From Streptococcus catagoni (GTDB lineage Bacteria; Bacillota; Bacilli; Lactobacillales; Streptococcaceae), in contig NZ_WPCW01000004.1 of NCBI RefSeq assembly GCF_011421425.1, positions 124,001 through 188,000 of the forward strand: a DNA stretch of 64,000 nt. The letters are read 5' to 3'. The position numbers and the translations under genes were made by a program. Below, piece by piece: positions 8,215 through 16,330 of the stretch (position 1 is the stretch's first letter; each line of letters begins with the position of its first letter). Under the pieces are notes generated by a model, which saw only the letters and a program-made list of their open reading frames with translations, ran no database searches and was not told the origin of the DNA.

Positions 8215-9786
8215 ATGTTTAAATATTTGTGGAAATTTAAGAAAGATAATTCCTTGCTGCTTGTTATCATTGCCTTTTGGGTAATATCTAATGTAATGAG
8301 CTCACTATCTCTAACATGGATGTTAGATTCATTAATTAAAGGTAGTTGGGATAATTTTATTCTGTGGAGTATAGTAGATATACTCTGTTGGGGAGGCTAT
8401 AGTCTTTTTCAAGTTTGGAAAGATACTTTAAAAGAAAAACTATGTCAAAAAGAAATCAATCTTATACGTAATGATTTACTAGATTCTTTAATTACTAATT
8501 CGTATGCTGGTAGCAACAATCATAGTAAAGGAGAATATAATTCATGGTTAATAAATGACATGAATTTGTTAAAAGATAATGGGTTTATGCAGTTTTATAA
8601 TACTGTTGAGAGTATTACAACGGTCCTATTTAATGCTTTTGCTATAATTTATTTTCACTGGGTATTATTGGTGGTGAGTGTTATAATGACAGGTTTGGTT
8701 TATTTTGTCCCTAAAATTTTTGAAAAGAGAATTGCTGAGCAAACTGAAATAGTTTCATCGGACTCTACCACTGCACTCAATAGAACAAGCGATTATTTAA
8801 GTGGATTTGAAGTTTTTTTCCATAATAATCAGACCTCCTACTTCAAAAAAAGAATATTACAAGACTTTACACAGTTGATAAAATCTAAAGTAAGCTTATC
8901 AAAGACTTCAAGTAGTGCAAATTCGCTTTCCATGATGTCAAGTATAATTGCTCAGGTCATAATTTTTATTACAACCGGTTATCTTGTTGTCAAAGGGGAT
9001 ATTACCACAGGGGTAATATTTTCTATCGCTAACCTGACAAGTTGTCTATTTAACTATACTAGAGGCGCAGCCTATAATATTGTTACTTTTAAAGCAACTA
9101 TTAAATTGTTAGAAAAATATCCTAAAAAAGCTGAAAAAAAATACACTAGTGATAGGATAAATTTTACAGAAACACTCACTTTACGAAATGTTTCTGTAAT
9201 TTTTGATAATGACAATACTATCCAATATCCAAATATTACTATTAAGAAGGGGGATAAGATTGCTATTGTAGGAGGATCTGGCTCAGGGAAGTCAACGCTA
9301 ATTCGATTATTAACAGGAGAGTTGATAAATTATGAAGGTGAAATATTTTTAGATAATAAAAATTATAAAAAAATTTCACTTAAAAGTTTACAAGAAATAT
9401 TTGCCCTAATTCCACAACGTCCGCACATTTTTAAAGACACCTTGCTTGATAATTTAACATTGGGACGTTCTGTAGATAAGACCTTTTTTGCCAATATTTT
9501 AAAAACTTCACATGTAGATAATTTTATTAAAGGACGTTTGGAACGTAAATATGAAGATAACTTATCTGGAGGTCAAAAAGCAAGAGTCTCTATTGCGAGA
9601 GAATTACTTGGAAATAAACCAATTGTGATTATGGATGAAGGTGTTTCTAATTTAGATAAGGAAACTGCTATTGATATTGAGCAAAAACTTCTTAAATCAA
9701 AAGATTTGACTGTTATTATGATTACTCATCATCTATATGATGAAAATAGAGAATTATTTAATTATATTGTTGATATAGGAGTTTAA
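8215..9786 (+). CDS. ABC exporter, fused membrane and ATPase domains
   Basis: The 523-aa half-transporter has about six membrane segments in residues 15-290 and an ATPase domain from about 315. The domain shows Walker A GGSGSGKST, Q-loop region PQRPHIF, signature LSGGQKARVS, Walker B IVIMDEG and H-loop ITHH. The Walker B proline is replaced (DEG). No N-terminal C39 peptidase is present, so it would not cleave a leader. ATG 8215 with GAGGT 7 bp upstream is better than earlier in-frame starts. It likely exports a small molecule or peptide made by the neighbouring genes, and acts as a homodimer. AT-rich codon use points to transfer. Confidence 0.85.
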   Translation: MFKYLWKFKKDNSLLLVIIAFWVISNVMSSLSLTWMLDSLIKGSWDNFILWSIVDILCWGGYSLFQVWKDTLKEKLCQKEINLIRNDLLDSLITNSYAGSNNHSKGEYNSWLINDMNLLKDNGFMQFYNTVESITTVLFNAFAIIYFHWVLLVVSVIMTGLVYFVPKIFEKRIAEQTEIVSSDSTTALNRTSDYLSGFEVFFHNNQTSYFKKRILQDFTQLIKSKVSLSKTSSSANSLSMMSSIIAQVIIFITTGYLVVKGDITTGVIFSIANLTSCLFNYTRGAAYNIVTFKATIKLLEKYPKKAEKKYTSDRINFTETLTLRNVSVIFDNDNTIQYPNITIKKGDKIAIVGGSGSGKSTLIRLLTGELINYEGEIFLDNKNYKKISLKSLQEIFALIPQRPHIFKDTLLDNLTLGRSVDKTFFANILKTSHVDNFIKGRLERKYEDNLSGGQKARVSIARELLGNKPIVIMDEGVSNLDKETAIDIEQKLLKSKDLTVIMITHHLYDENRELFNYIVDIGV

Positions 9787-9788
9787 AA

Positions 9789-10365
9789 ATGGTTCCATGA
9801 TTCATATGATACAACTTACTTTGATAAGAAGTTATTTATTCAAGAAAGTGAAAGATTATCAGAATCTGTAAGAATAAATAAAGTTGGTATTCTCAATAGT
9901 TTTAATTTCTTGAGAATGGAAAATCCATCTCTTATATTAGACTTAGGCTGTGGAATAGGTGAAATATCTTTGGCATTAGCGAGATTTTTTCCAAATTCTC
10001 GTGTGATAGGTCTAGACAGAGAAAATAGGTTTATTGCCGAAAACATAAGGAAATACTCCGATCAAAAAAATCTAACCTTTGTTCATAGTGATTGTTATTC
10101 CTTAACCTTTGAAAGTAATAGTATTGATCTGTGCTACTCTCGATTCCTCTTTCAACACCTCAGAACTCCAGATTTAGCTATTGCAGAAATTTTTAGGGTT
10201 TTAAAGCCTAAAGGAAAAATTGGGATTTTTGATATTGATAAAAAAATAGATATTATCTATCCTTTCCCCGTTCATAGCAAAAAATTTAATACAGCTGAAG
10301 CGTTTTATAAAAAATTGATTAGGAATGATTTATATATTGGAAGAAAATTGATTTCATCAGAGTGA
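9789..10365 (+). pseudogene. Class I SAM-dependent methyltransferase, 5' frameshift and 3' truncation
   Basis: Motif I (LILDLGCGIGEIS), a post-I acidic loop (VIGLDRE) and FRVLKPKGKIGIFDID define a class I methyltransferase. An AGGAG and ATG 9789 overlap the end of the ABC gene, but that frame stops at once. The conserved N-terminal region (FHDSYDTTYFDKK) is in the other frame, reached after a shift right at the start. Its own frame has no good start before TTG 9910. The C-terminus stops at TGA 10363 inside a hairpin, shorter than the family norm. Probably inactive. Confidence 0.7.
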
Positions 10366-10390
10366 AGACAAGAACTTTGTCTTCACTCTG
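10358..10390 (+). terminator. Strong hairpin, end of the accessory operon
   Basis: A perfect 14-bp stem (arms 10358-10371 and 10377-10390, loop GAACT) overlaps the methyltransferase stop. It is not followed directly by a T-run, but a second hairpin is next to it. Confidence 0.6.
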
Positions 10391-10419
10391 AAGGATTCCA
10401 AACTAAGGAATCCTTTTCT
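10391..10419 (+). terminator. Second tandem terminator hairpin
   Basis: AAGGATTCC, a 7-nt loop and GGAATCCTT form a perfect 9-bp stem followed by TTCTT. It directly abuts the first hairpin. Confidence 0.65.
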
Positions 10420-10422
10420 TAG

Positions 10423-10902
10423 GAAGATATTGATTCTGATAAGGGAATCTTTAAAACATATAGAAGATTTAATTCTGAAACGAGTAAGTTTGTTCCACCA
10501 AAGAATAAAACTTCAATCAGAATTGTTCCAGTTGATAATGAATGTCTTGAAATTTTGAAAAATCTCCAGATTGAGCAAAATCGATCAAATAAAGAGCTTG
10601 GATTACAAAATACAAACAATATGGTTTTCCAACACTTTGGTTATCCTAATAGTGTACCAAGTACAAACGGTACAAATAAAGTTCTAAGATGTATTGTTCA
10701 AGAGATGAATATTGAACCAGTTATTACGACAAAAGGTGCTAGGCACACCTATGGAAGCTTCCTATGGCATCGAGGATACGACTTAGGAATCATTGCGAAA
10801 ATTCTTGGTCATAAAGATATATCTATGCTTATTGAAGTCTACGGACATACACTTGAAGAAAAAATTGCTTTAGAATATACTAGTATCAAAGAATTATGGT
10901 AA
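10423..10902 (+). pseudogene. Tyrosine recombinase (integrase), C-terminal fragment
   Basis: The open frame from 10423, just after TAG 10420, lacks any N-terminal arm-binding or core-binding domain. It starts in the catalytic domain at YRRFNSETSKFVPPKNKTS, a pattern typical of phage and ICE integrases. It keeps the second catalytic region GARHTYGS (Arg), the GHKD box and the nucleophile Tyr in VYGHT, but the first catalytic Arg is missing. It is therefore a dead fragment of about 159 codons from a phage or integrative element. It lies about 3.8 kb from the tRNA-Lys gene, a common integration target. Confidence 0.85.
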
Positions 10903-11096
10903 TATAAGAGAATATTAAAATTTTTATGGGATAAATTTATAATGATATTTGGGATTCAGAGTACTTTATAGAATAGATGTATTAAAATTAACGTTTAATT
11001 CCATAAAACTGATATTCGTTTAATCTCTTGAGGTTTTTATATTTTTAATATAACAAAATATAGTATAGTATTATTTTATATGGACGGGGTATAGCT

Positions 11097-11648
11097 TTGG
11101 AGATTTCAAAAATTTTTTTCAACACAAAAAACAGCTCAGAGGTAGAAATAAGGAGTCCTAAAGAAAGCGATTCTGAAAACTTTATTTCTTATCTATTTAA
11201 AACTGCTGGTGAGACTGAGTTCATATACAGATATCCTGAAGAATGCCATGTTTATACTCCTGAAAAAGCGAAACAACTATTTAAAACAATAAATGAATCT
11301 GAAACTGAAGCTATGTTATTATGTTTAAAAGATAACGAGGTGATTGGAGATTGTCGTATCTCATGGAATAAGAGAATAAAGACAAAACACAGAGCAAGTC
11401 TTTCAATTGCTATTTTACAAGAATATTGGAGTCAAGGAGTAGGCTCAAAATTACTGACAGAAGCAATTAGGCTTGCCAGTCATAATAAAGATATTACACA
11501 AATAGAACTAGACTTTGTCGAAGGTAATTCGAGATCCAGAGCTTTATACGAAAAATTTGGTTTTAGAATAACAGGTGTGAAACCAAATGCAATTCGATTA
11601 AGAAATGGAAAATTATTGAATGAATACTCAATGGTAAAAGAATTCTAA
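11097..11648 (+). CDS. GNAT family N-acetyltransferase
   Basis: The 183-aa protein contains the GNAT acetyl-CoA loop region (ILQEYWSQGVGSKLLTEAI, variant of QxxGxG/A) and the C-terminal NSRSRALYEKFGF motif. The substrate is unknown; the shape is like RimI/RimJ-type or small-molecule acetylases. The start is TTG 11097 with a weak GGACGGGG upstream; no closer ATG gives a full domain. It has its own AT-rich upstream region of about 190 bp after the integrase fragment, and is AT-rich like the rest of the zone. Confidence 0.8.
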   Translation: MEISKIFFNTKNSSEVEIRSPKESDSENFISYLFKTAGETEFIYRYPEECHVYTPEKAKQLFKTINESETEAMLLCLKDNEVIGDCRISWNKRIKTKHRASLSIAILQEYWSQGVGSKLLTEAIRLASHNKDITQIELDFVEGNSRSRALYEKFGFRITGVKPNAIRLRNGKLLNEYSMVKEF

Positions 11649-11718
11649 AAAACACACAGAAAATAAGAAAACATAAGTAAATTTAAATTCAAGTATGAAA
11701 TTTAGAAAGGAATATTGA

Positions 11719-12243
11719 ATGAATATTAAACTCGTGAAATTATCATATGATTATAAAGATCAACTCGTTGATATGCTTACTGAATGGAAGGAAGATATTG
11801 AGACTAATCATACCGATTCTTCTCCCTGGATGATATTTAGAAATGACTTTAATCATTTTGATTACTATTTAGAAAATCTGGAAATTAAAGAAGAAACAGA
11901 CGACGGTAGAGTTCCGGATACAACACTGTTTTGTCTGGATACAGATCGTAATATTTTTGTAGGGGCTGTAAATATTCGACACTATCTAAATGAAGGACTA
12001 CTAAGGACAGGAGGTCATATTGGAGATGGTATTCGACCTAGTGAACGAAGAAAAGGTTATGCTACAGCTATGCTTAAGCTTGCCTTAATTGAGTGTAAGA
12101 AAATGGGTATCGATAGAGTCTTAATGAGTTGTGATAAAGGTAATATTGGTTCTGCTAAATCAATCATTAATGTTGGTGGTGTTTTAGAGAATGAAGTGGA
12201 AGAGAATGGAATGATTGTGCAAAGATACTGGATTCAACTTTGA
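11719..12243 (+). CDS. GNAT family N-acetyltransferase
   Basis: The 174-aa GNAT shows the acetyl-CoA binding core IRPSERRKGYATAMLKLAL (R-x-x-G-x-A) and a NIGSAKSIINVGG C-terminal motif, as in predicted YhdJ/YjdJ-like acetyltransferases. The RBS GAAAGGA precedes ATG 11719 by 8 bp. The 70-bp gap from the other acetyltransferase may mean co-transcription. The substrate cannot be read from sequence. Confidence 0.82.
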   Translation: MNIKLVKLSYDYKDQLVDMLTEWKEDIETNHTDSSPWMIFRNDFNHFDYYLENLEIKEETDDGRVPDTTLFCLDTDRNIFVGAVNIRHYLNEGLLRTGGHIGDGIRPSERRKGYATAMLKLALIECKKMGIDRVLMSCDKGNIGSAKSIINVGGVLENEVEENGMIVQRYWIQL

Positions 12244-12296
12244 TTCATACGAATATATCTTTTTTTATCAGTTTAAGAACAAAGAATTTATTTAAA

Positions 12297-12395
12297 CTAT
12301 CTCGGAGACAAATGACGGGATAATTACCCTTTAGACATGTAAAAGCCTTTAAACAAAGGTTTTTTTATGTATAGTATGGATGTCCTCTACAAGAT
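12297..12395 (+). repeat. Degenerate direct repeat A, likely att remnant, with terminator
   Basis: This stretch matches 14587-14690 at roughly three-quarters identity in the same order: CGGAGACAAATGACGGGA, CTTTAGA, a hairpin with T-run (12341-12368, AAAGCCTTT/AAAGGTTTTT), then ATG-TCC-TCTACA, which resembles the 3' end of the tRNA-Lys gene. It follows the second GNAT. I see nothing else in 12396-12622 except promoter-like AT-rich sequence and GTAGGAAG, the ribosome site of the next gene. Confidence 0.6.
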
Positions 12396-12622
12396 GAAAC
12401 CAAAGTTCTTCAAAGTATGGAAAATTATGATATTAGTTTTTTTAAAAATCTTTGAATCGTAATCTGATGTTCAAAAATATAAAAAATTGAATCTTTGGTG
12501 GGCATAAAGGTATTTCCATGCTAATTTAAGTTTGTGACTACATACTTGTAGAAAAATACAAGGATAGTATAAAGATATTAGAAAAAATATGGTAATATAA
12601 AGTGAAGTAGGAAGTAGTCATT

Positions 12623-13477
12623 ATGAGAGATGAGCAAGAAATATATAATTTGGTTTTAAACATAGCAAATCGAGATAAGAGAATCGAAGCTGTACTATTG
12701 AATGGCTCTCGGGCAAACCCAAAGGTACCGAAAGATGATTTTCAAGATTATGATATTGTATTTGTTACTAGTTTTATAGAAGATATTATTTCTGACACTG
12801 ATTATCATAAAAAATTCGGTGATATTCTTATAATACAAAAACCAGATGAGGTTAGAAATAAGACGGAATACAATTGTTTTGCTTACTTAATGCAGTTTCA
12901 GGATATGACGAGGATTGATTTAAGGCTCATTAAACCAGAATTTTTGGAGGATCATTTAGATGATGCTTTTTCAAAAGTACTTTTAGATAAAAAGAATAAA
13001 TATCTTGATTATAATTTTGAAAGAAGTTCACTGTACGAAACAAAGCAATTGTCAGAAGATGAAATCAACAAAATTCTAAATGAAATATATTGGGTTAGTA
13101 CTTATGTAGTTAAAGGGATAGCAAGAAATGATATTATTTATTCAGAGTTTATGATATCTAATCCTATTAAAAATGCCTTTATCAAACTTCTAAAACAAAA
13201 AATATTAATAGAAAAAGAGCTAGATTCATTATCTTTTGGAAAGCTCGATAAGGATATCTTACAATATATTACAGATAAAGATCAACTATTGAAAATTTTA
13301 TCAAATAAATCTTTAAAAGACATTGAGGCAAATTTACGATTTATGTTGGATGAAACAAATCAAATGGCGAAATATATTTCTATAAATAGGAAACTTAATC
13401 TGAATCAAGGAGAATACCAATCAGCAATGAAATTTATGAATAATGTTTTGACAAATTCATATCAAGATTTCAACTAA
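12623..13477 (+). CDS. Aminoglycoside 6-adenylyltransferase-like (ANT(6)/AadE) protein
   Basis: The 284-aa product has the nucleotidyltransferase core LLNGSRANPKVPKDDFQDYDIVFVT (GSRA plus DxD-like DYDI), then a helical C-terminal region (NEIYWVSTYVVKGIARND), all as in streptomycin 6-adenylyltransferases. Acquired ANT(6)-Ia is about 300 aa; this is a somewhat shorter, divergent member. Whether it confers streptomycin resistance is not shown. It opens a three-gene module, with the next gene 22 bp downstream, flanked by the two att-like repeats, which is a sign of transfer. Confidence 0.85.
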   Translation: MRDEQEIYNLVLNIANRDKRIEAVLLNGSRANPKVPKDDFQDYDIVFVTSFIEDIISDTDYHKKFGDILIIQKPDEVRNKTEYNCFAYLMQFQDMTRIDLRLIKPEFLEDHLDDAFSKVLLDKKNKYLDYNFERSSLYETKQLSEDEINKILNEIYWVSTYVVKGIARNDIIYSEFMISNPIKNAFIKLLKQKILIEKELDSLSFGKLDKDILQYITDKDQLLKILSNKSLKDIEANLRFMLDETNQMAKYISINRKLNLNQGEYQSAMKFMNNVLTNSYQDFN

Positions 13478-13499
13478 CATTATTGCGTAAAGGGATAAT

Positions 13500-14060
13500 A
13501 TGACAACTACACTTTATTTTATACGTCATGCTGAACCTAATTATAAAAATCATGATGATGTATTAAGAGAATTAACTGAAGTAGGGATAAATTCAAGTAA
13601 AGAATTAGTTAATCAATTTTCATCCATTGTAATTGATAAATTTTACTCAAGCCCTTATAGACGATCAATAGATACTATCAAGCCTCTAGCAGATAGTAAG
13701 AATAAACAAATTACAACAATTGATGAATTAAGAGAGCGAAAACTCTCTGATGGATGGATTGATAATTTCAATGAAGTGGCACGAAAACAATGGGAAGACT
13801 TTAATTATAAGTTGCCAAATGGTGAAAGTCTAAAAGAAGTTCAAGAAAGAAATATTGAAGCATTAAATTCTATTTTAGCAACTTCAAGAAATGAAACAGT
13901 TGTAATAGGAACACATGGAACAGCTTTATCAACAATAATAAATTATTATCAAGAAGACTTTAAGTTTGAGATGTTTGATAAATACAAACATGAGTTTCCG
14001 TGGATCGTTAAAATCGAGTTTAATGAAAGTGGAAAGAAAAATATAGAAATCATCATATAA
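13500..14060 (+). CDS. Histidine phosphatase (phosphoglycerate mutase-like) family protein
   Basis: The 186-aa product begins with the phosphohistidine motif LYFIRHAEPN. It has the second conserved region FYSSPYRRSIDTI and the second catalytic His in VVIGTHGTALS, all hallmarks of the family 2-His phosphatases. The substrate is unknown. It is close behind the ANT(6)-like gene, with an AAAGGGAT ribosome site. Such phosphatases are often found in accessory gene strings without clear pathway links. Confidence 0.85.
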   Translation: MTTTLYFIRHAEPNYKNHDDVLRELTEVGINSSKELVNQFSSIVIDKFYSSPYRRSIDTIKPLADSKNKQITTIDELRERKLSDGWIDNFNEVARKQWEDFNYKLPNGESLKEVQERNIEALNSILATSRNETVVIGTHGTALSTIINYYQEDFKFEMFDKYKHEFPWIVKIEFNESGKKNIEIII

Positions 14061-14077
14061 TAAAGAGAGGTACTCAC

Positions 14078-14590
14078 ATGTCACTTGAACTAATTGAAGT
14101 GAATCTTCAATCTAATCAAGATATTATTGATTGTGCTTATGAACTGATAAAGAGCTTTTGGAAGATACATAGCAACTATATTCAAACTGATAAAGAGAGT
14201 AAGGAAGACTTCAAGGATTGGCAAAGTGAGGGTAATCTTTTCTATCTAGTAAAATTTCAAAACCACTATATTGGTTTCGCAAGATTAGGAAATAGAGGTG
14301 CTAAAATTAATTGGTTAGAAGATTTGTATATAGATGAGCAATTTCAAAATAGAGGACTAGGAACACAAGTCATCAATATATTAGAAGATAAAGTAAAACA
14401 ATACTCGGACTCTTTGTATTTAGAAGTAGCTTCAAGAAATTTGAGAGCAATGAAATTATATAGAGAGTTAGGCTTTGATTGTCTAAACTCAATTACTATT
14501 CGTAAAGATTTTCAAAAAGAAAATTTTGAAGTAATTGAACGTCAGAAAATTTCAGATTTTCAATTTGACATCAAAAAATATAATAAATAA
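14078..14590 (+). CDS. GNAT family N-acetyltransferase
   Basis: The 170-aa GNAT has ZxxxxQNRGLGTQVINILE (Q-x-x-R-G-L-G) and SRNLRAMKLYRELGF. RBS AAAGAGAGG and an 18-bp gap indicate it is the third gene of the module. The substrate is not evident; it may modify a small molecule or protein. A terminator (14632-14661) follows. Confidence 0.83.
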   Translation: MSLELIEVNLQSNQDIIDCAYELIKSFWKIHSNYIQTDKESKEDFKDWQSEGNLFYLVKFQNHYIGFARLGNRGAKINWLEDLYIDEQFQNRGLGTQVINILEDKVKQYSDSLYLEVASRNLRAMKLYRELGFDCLNSITIRKDFQKENFEVIERQKISDFQFDIKKYNK

Positions 14591-14690
14591 TTTCGGGGAC
14601 AAATGATGGGACAAATCCTCTTTAGATAAGCAAAAAAGCCCTATAAATAAGGCTTTTTTTTCATTTTTGCACTATGCCCCCTACAGGGCT
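14587..14690 (+). repeat. Direct repeat B at the tRNA-Lys 3' end, likely att site
   Basis: It begins in the last codon region of the GNAT with TTTCGGGGACAAATGATGGG, then CTCTTTAGA, the AAAAAGCC/GGCTTTTT hairpin and ATGCCCCCTACA, the last being the tRNA-Lys 3' end. Order and spacing match repeat A. This looks like an integrative-element junction at tRNA-Lys. Confidence 0.6.
14632..14661 (+). terminator. Terminator of the three-gene module
   Basis: The stem AAAAAGCC...GGCTTTTT is followed by three more T. It lies 42 bp after the GNAT stop and faces the convergent tRNA-Lys gene. Confidence 0.75.
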
Positions 14691-14747
14691 CGAACCTGTG
14701 ACCCATAGATTAAGAGTCTACTGCTCTACCAACTGAGCTAAGGAGGC
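14675..14747 (-). tRNA. tRNA-Lys (anticodon CTT)
   Basis: On the minus strand the 7-bp acceptor GCCTCCT/AGGGGGC, D-arm GCTCAGTTGGTAGAGC, 5-bp anticodon stem GTAGA/TCTAT and T-arm with GGTTCGAGCC all fold. The loop CTCTTAA reads anticodon CTT (Lys). CCA is not encoded (discriminator A, then TAGTG). It directly follows the 6S RNA gene, probably in one transcript. tRNA-Lys(CTT) 3' ends are known integration targets for streptococcal ICEs. Confidence 0.93.
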
Positions 14748-14751
14748 AAGA

Positions 14752-14941
14752 ATGCTGTATTGGCACCGGTGGTTCACGATTTGTATTGATCCCGCACAAT
14801 ATAAGCAGGTGGGTAACGCGCCCTCTCTTGGAAGTTGCTTCCGCGTGATACGGCTTGCAGACTAGAGTGGAACTTTGTTTCCCGAAAATACAAAGAAATA
14901 GTCGGTCAACACTTAGATGTGAACTCGTATGCCACAGCAAT
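14752..14941 (-). ncRNA. ssrS: 6S RNA (regulator of RNA polymerase)
   Basis: There is no ORF here, but the minus-strand sequence folds as a long hairpin. The 5' segments TGCTGT, GGCA and GTTCAC pair with 3' segments GTGAAC, TGCC and ACAGCA. Between the arms is a GC-rich apical part with the asymmetric bulge layout of 6S RNA. The ~190-nt length and position directly upstream of tRNA-Lys, near rarA, fit known bacterial 6S loci. 6S RNA mimics an open promoter and binds housekeeping RNA polymerase in stationary phase. I infer the identity from structure and context. Confidence 0.72.
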
Positions 14942-14956
14942 TTTTTCTTTATATAT

Positions 14957-14984
14957 ATGATACCATTTTTTGAAATTTTTTCAA
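14957..14984 (-). promoter_or_regulatory. Promoter of 6S RNA and tRNA-Lys
   Basis: On the minus strand TTGAAA (14979-14984) and TATCAT (14957-14962) are separated by 16 bp. The predicted start, near 14950, fits the 5' end of the 6S stem. Confidence 0.6.
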
Positions 14985-15030
14985 GGCATAGAGAGGTTTT
15001 TTTGTAAACGGTTGCTAATTTTTATGTTTT

Positions 15031-16299
15031 TTAGTGAGAAAGCTTGTCAATTCGCTCTTTATTTGTTCCCAGCGCCCGCTCATACTTGCCCGTTTCATTG
15101 GCTTCAAAATAATTCTTATGGCGCAATTTATCTGGCAAATATTGCTGCTTAACCCATTTCTCAGGATAAGCGTGGGGATAAAGGTAATTTTGGGCATTGC
15201 CTAATTCTTTACTGCCGGAATAATGGCCATCACGTAGATGCTTAGGAATAGGCAGATTGCCTGACTTCCGTAAGTCACTGAGTGCTGCATCCATTGCTAA
15301 ATAAGCAGAGTTGGATTTTGGTGAAAGGGCTAAATCAATAACAATATTAGCAATTATAATCCGAGCTTCAGGAAAGCCAATTTTCTGAGCGGCATCAAGG
15401 GCCGTGACGGTGTGGATCTGAGCATCAGGATTGGCCAAGCCGATATCCTCATAAGCAATGACTGTCAAGCGGCGTGCTAAAGAAGGCAGGTCTCCAGCCT
15501 CAACTAATCTTGCAGCATAATGTAGGCTGGCATTGACATCAGAACCCCGAATCGATTTTTGCAGAGCAGACAAGACATCATAGTGACCGTCCCCATTTTT
15601 ATCCATGGTAATATAGCTACGCTGCAAACTATTTTCCAGGGTGTCCAGACTAATATGCCGACTACCGTCTTTTTCTGGCCTAGTTGACATGACAGCTAAA
15701 TCAAGGGAATTATAGGCTGAACGCAGATCCCCATTTGTCGCGGTGGCAATAAAATCAAGAGCCTCCTCATCAAGAGTAATCTCAAAGTCATAGCCCCTTT
15801 CTTTGTCGGAAATAGCAGAGCTGATAGCCTCTTTGATATGGTCATTTGAAAGGGGTTGCAGCTCAAAAATTTGAACACGGCTTCTGATGGCTGGAGTGAC
15901 TGAAAAGAAAGGATTCTCAGTAGTGGCACCAATCATAATAATCTTGCCATTTTCTAAGAGCGGCAGCAGGAAGTCCTGTTTAGTTTTGTCTAATCGGTGG
16001 ATTTCATCCAGTAGAAGAACCAGTCCACCGGAGAACTTGGCTTCCTCAGCTATTTCTTGAAGCCTTTTTTTAGTATCTACAGTGGCATTAAAGGTGCGAA
16101 AGGCATATTTGCTTGTGCCAGCAATAGCACTGGCTATGGAGGTTTTACCAATTCCCGGAGGGCCAAAAAGAATCATGGATGACAACATATTGGCATCCAC
16201 CATACGGCGAATAATTTTTCCCTCGCCAACCAGGTGTTTTTGACCAATGACTTCTGAAATTGTTCTGGGGCGCATGCGCAAGGCTAAATTGTCGGACAT
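15031..16299 (-). CDS. rarA: Replication-associated recombination protein RarA/MgsA (AAA ATPase)
   Basis: The 422-aa AAA+ protein carries Walker A FGPPGIGKTS, Walker B LLLDEIHR, sensor 1 GATTEN and the arginine-finger region AIRSR. A C-terminal MgsA-type oligomerisation domain has HYSGSKELGNAQ and YPHAYPEKWVKQQYLP. It acts at stalled forks. ATG 16299 is chosen over upstream in-frame codons because AAAGGAGGTGA lies 6 bp before it. It sits 31 bp after pabA, so it may be co-transcribed with the pab genes. Confidence 0.95.
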   Translation of the reverse strand: MSDNLALRMRPRTISEVIGQKHLVGEGKIIRRMVDANMLSSMILFGPPGIGKTSIASAIAGTSKYAFRTFNATVDTKKRLQEIAEEAKFSGGLVLLLDEIHRLDKTKQDFLLPLLENGKIIMIGATTENPFFSVTPAIRSRVQIFELQPLSNDHIKEAISSAISDKERGYDFEITLDEEALDFIATATNGDLRSAYNSLDLAVMSTRPEKDGSRHISLDTLENSLQRSYITMDKNGDGHYDVLSALQKSIRGSDVNASLHYAARLVEAGDLPSLARRLTVIAYEDIGLANPDAQIHTVTALDAAQKIGFPEARIIIANIVIDLALSPKSNSAYLAMDAALSDLRKSGNLPIPKHLRDGHYSGSKELGNAQNYLYPHAYPEKWVKQQYLPDKLRHKNYFEANETGKYERALGTNKERIDKLSH

Positions 16300-16330
16300 A
16301 GCTGTCACCTCCTTTGATGAAAAATTTGAC

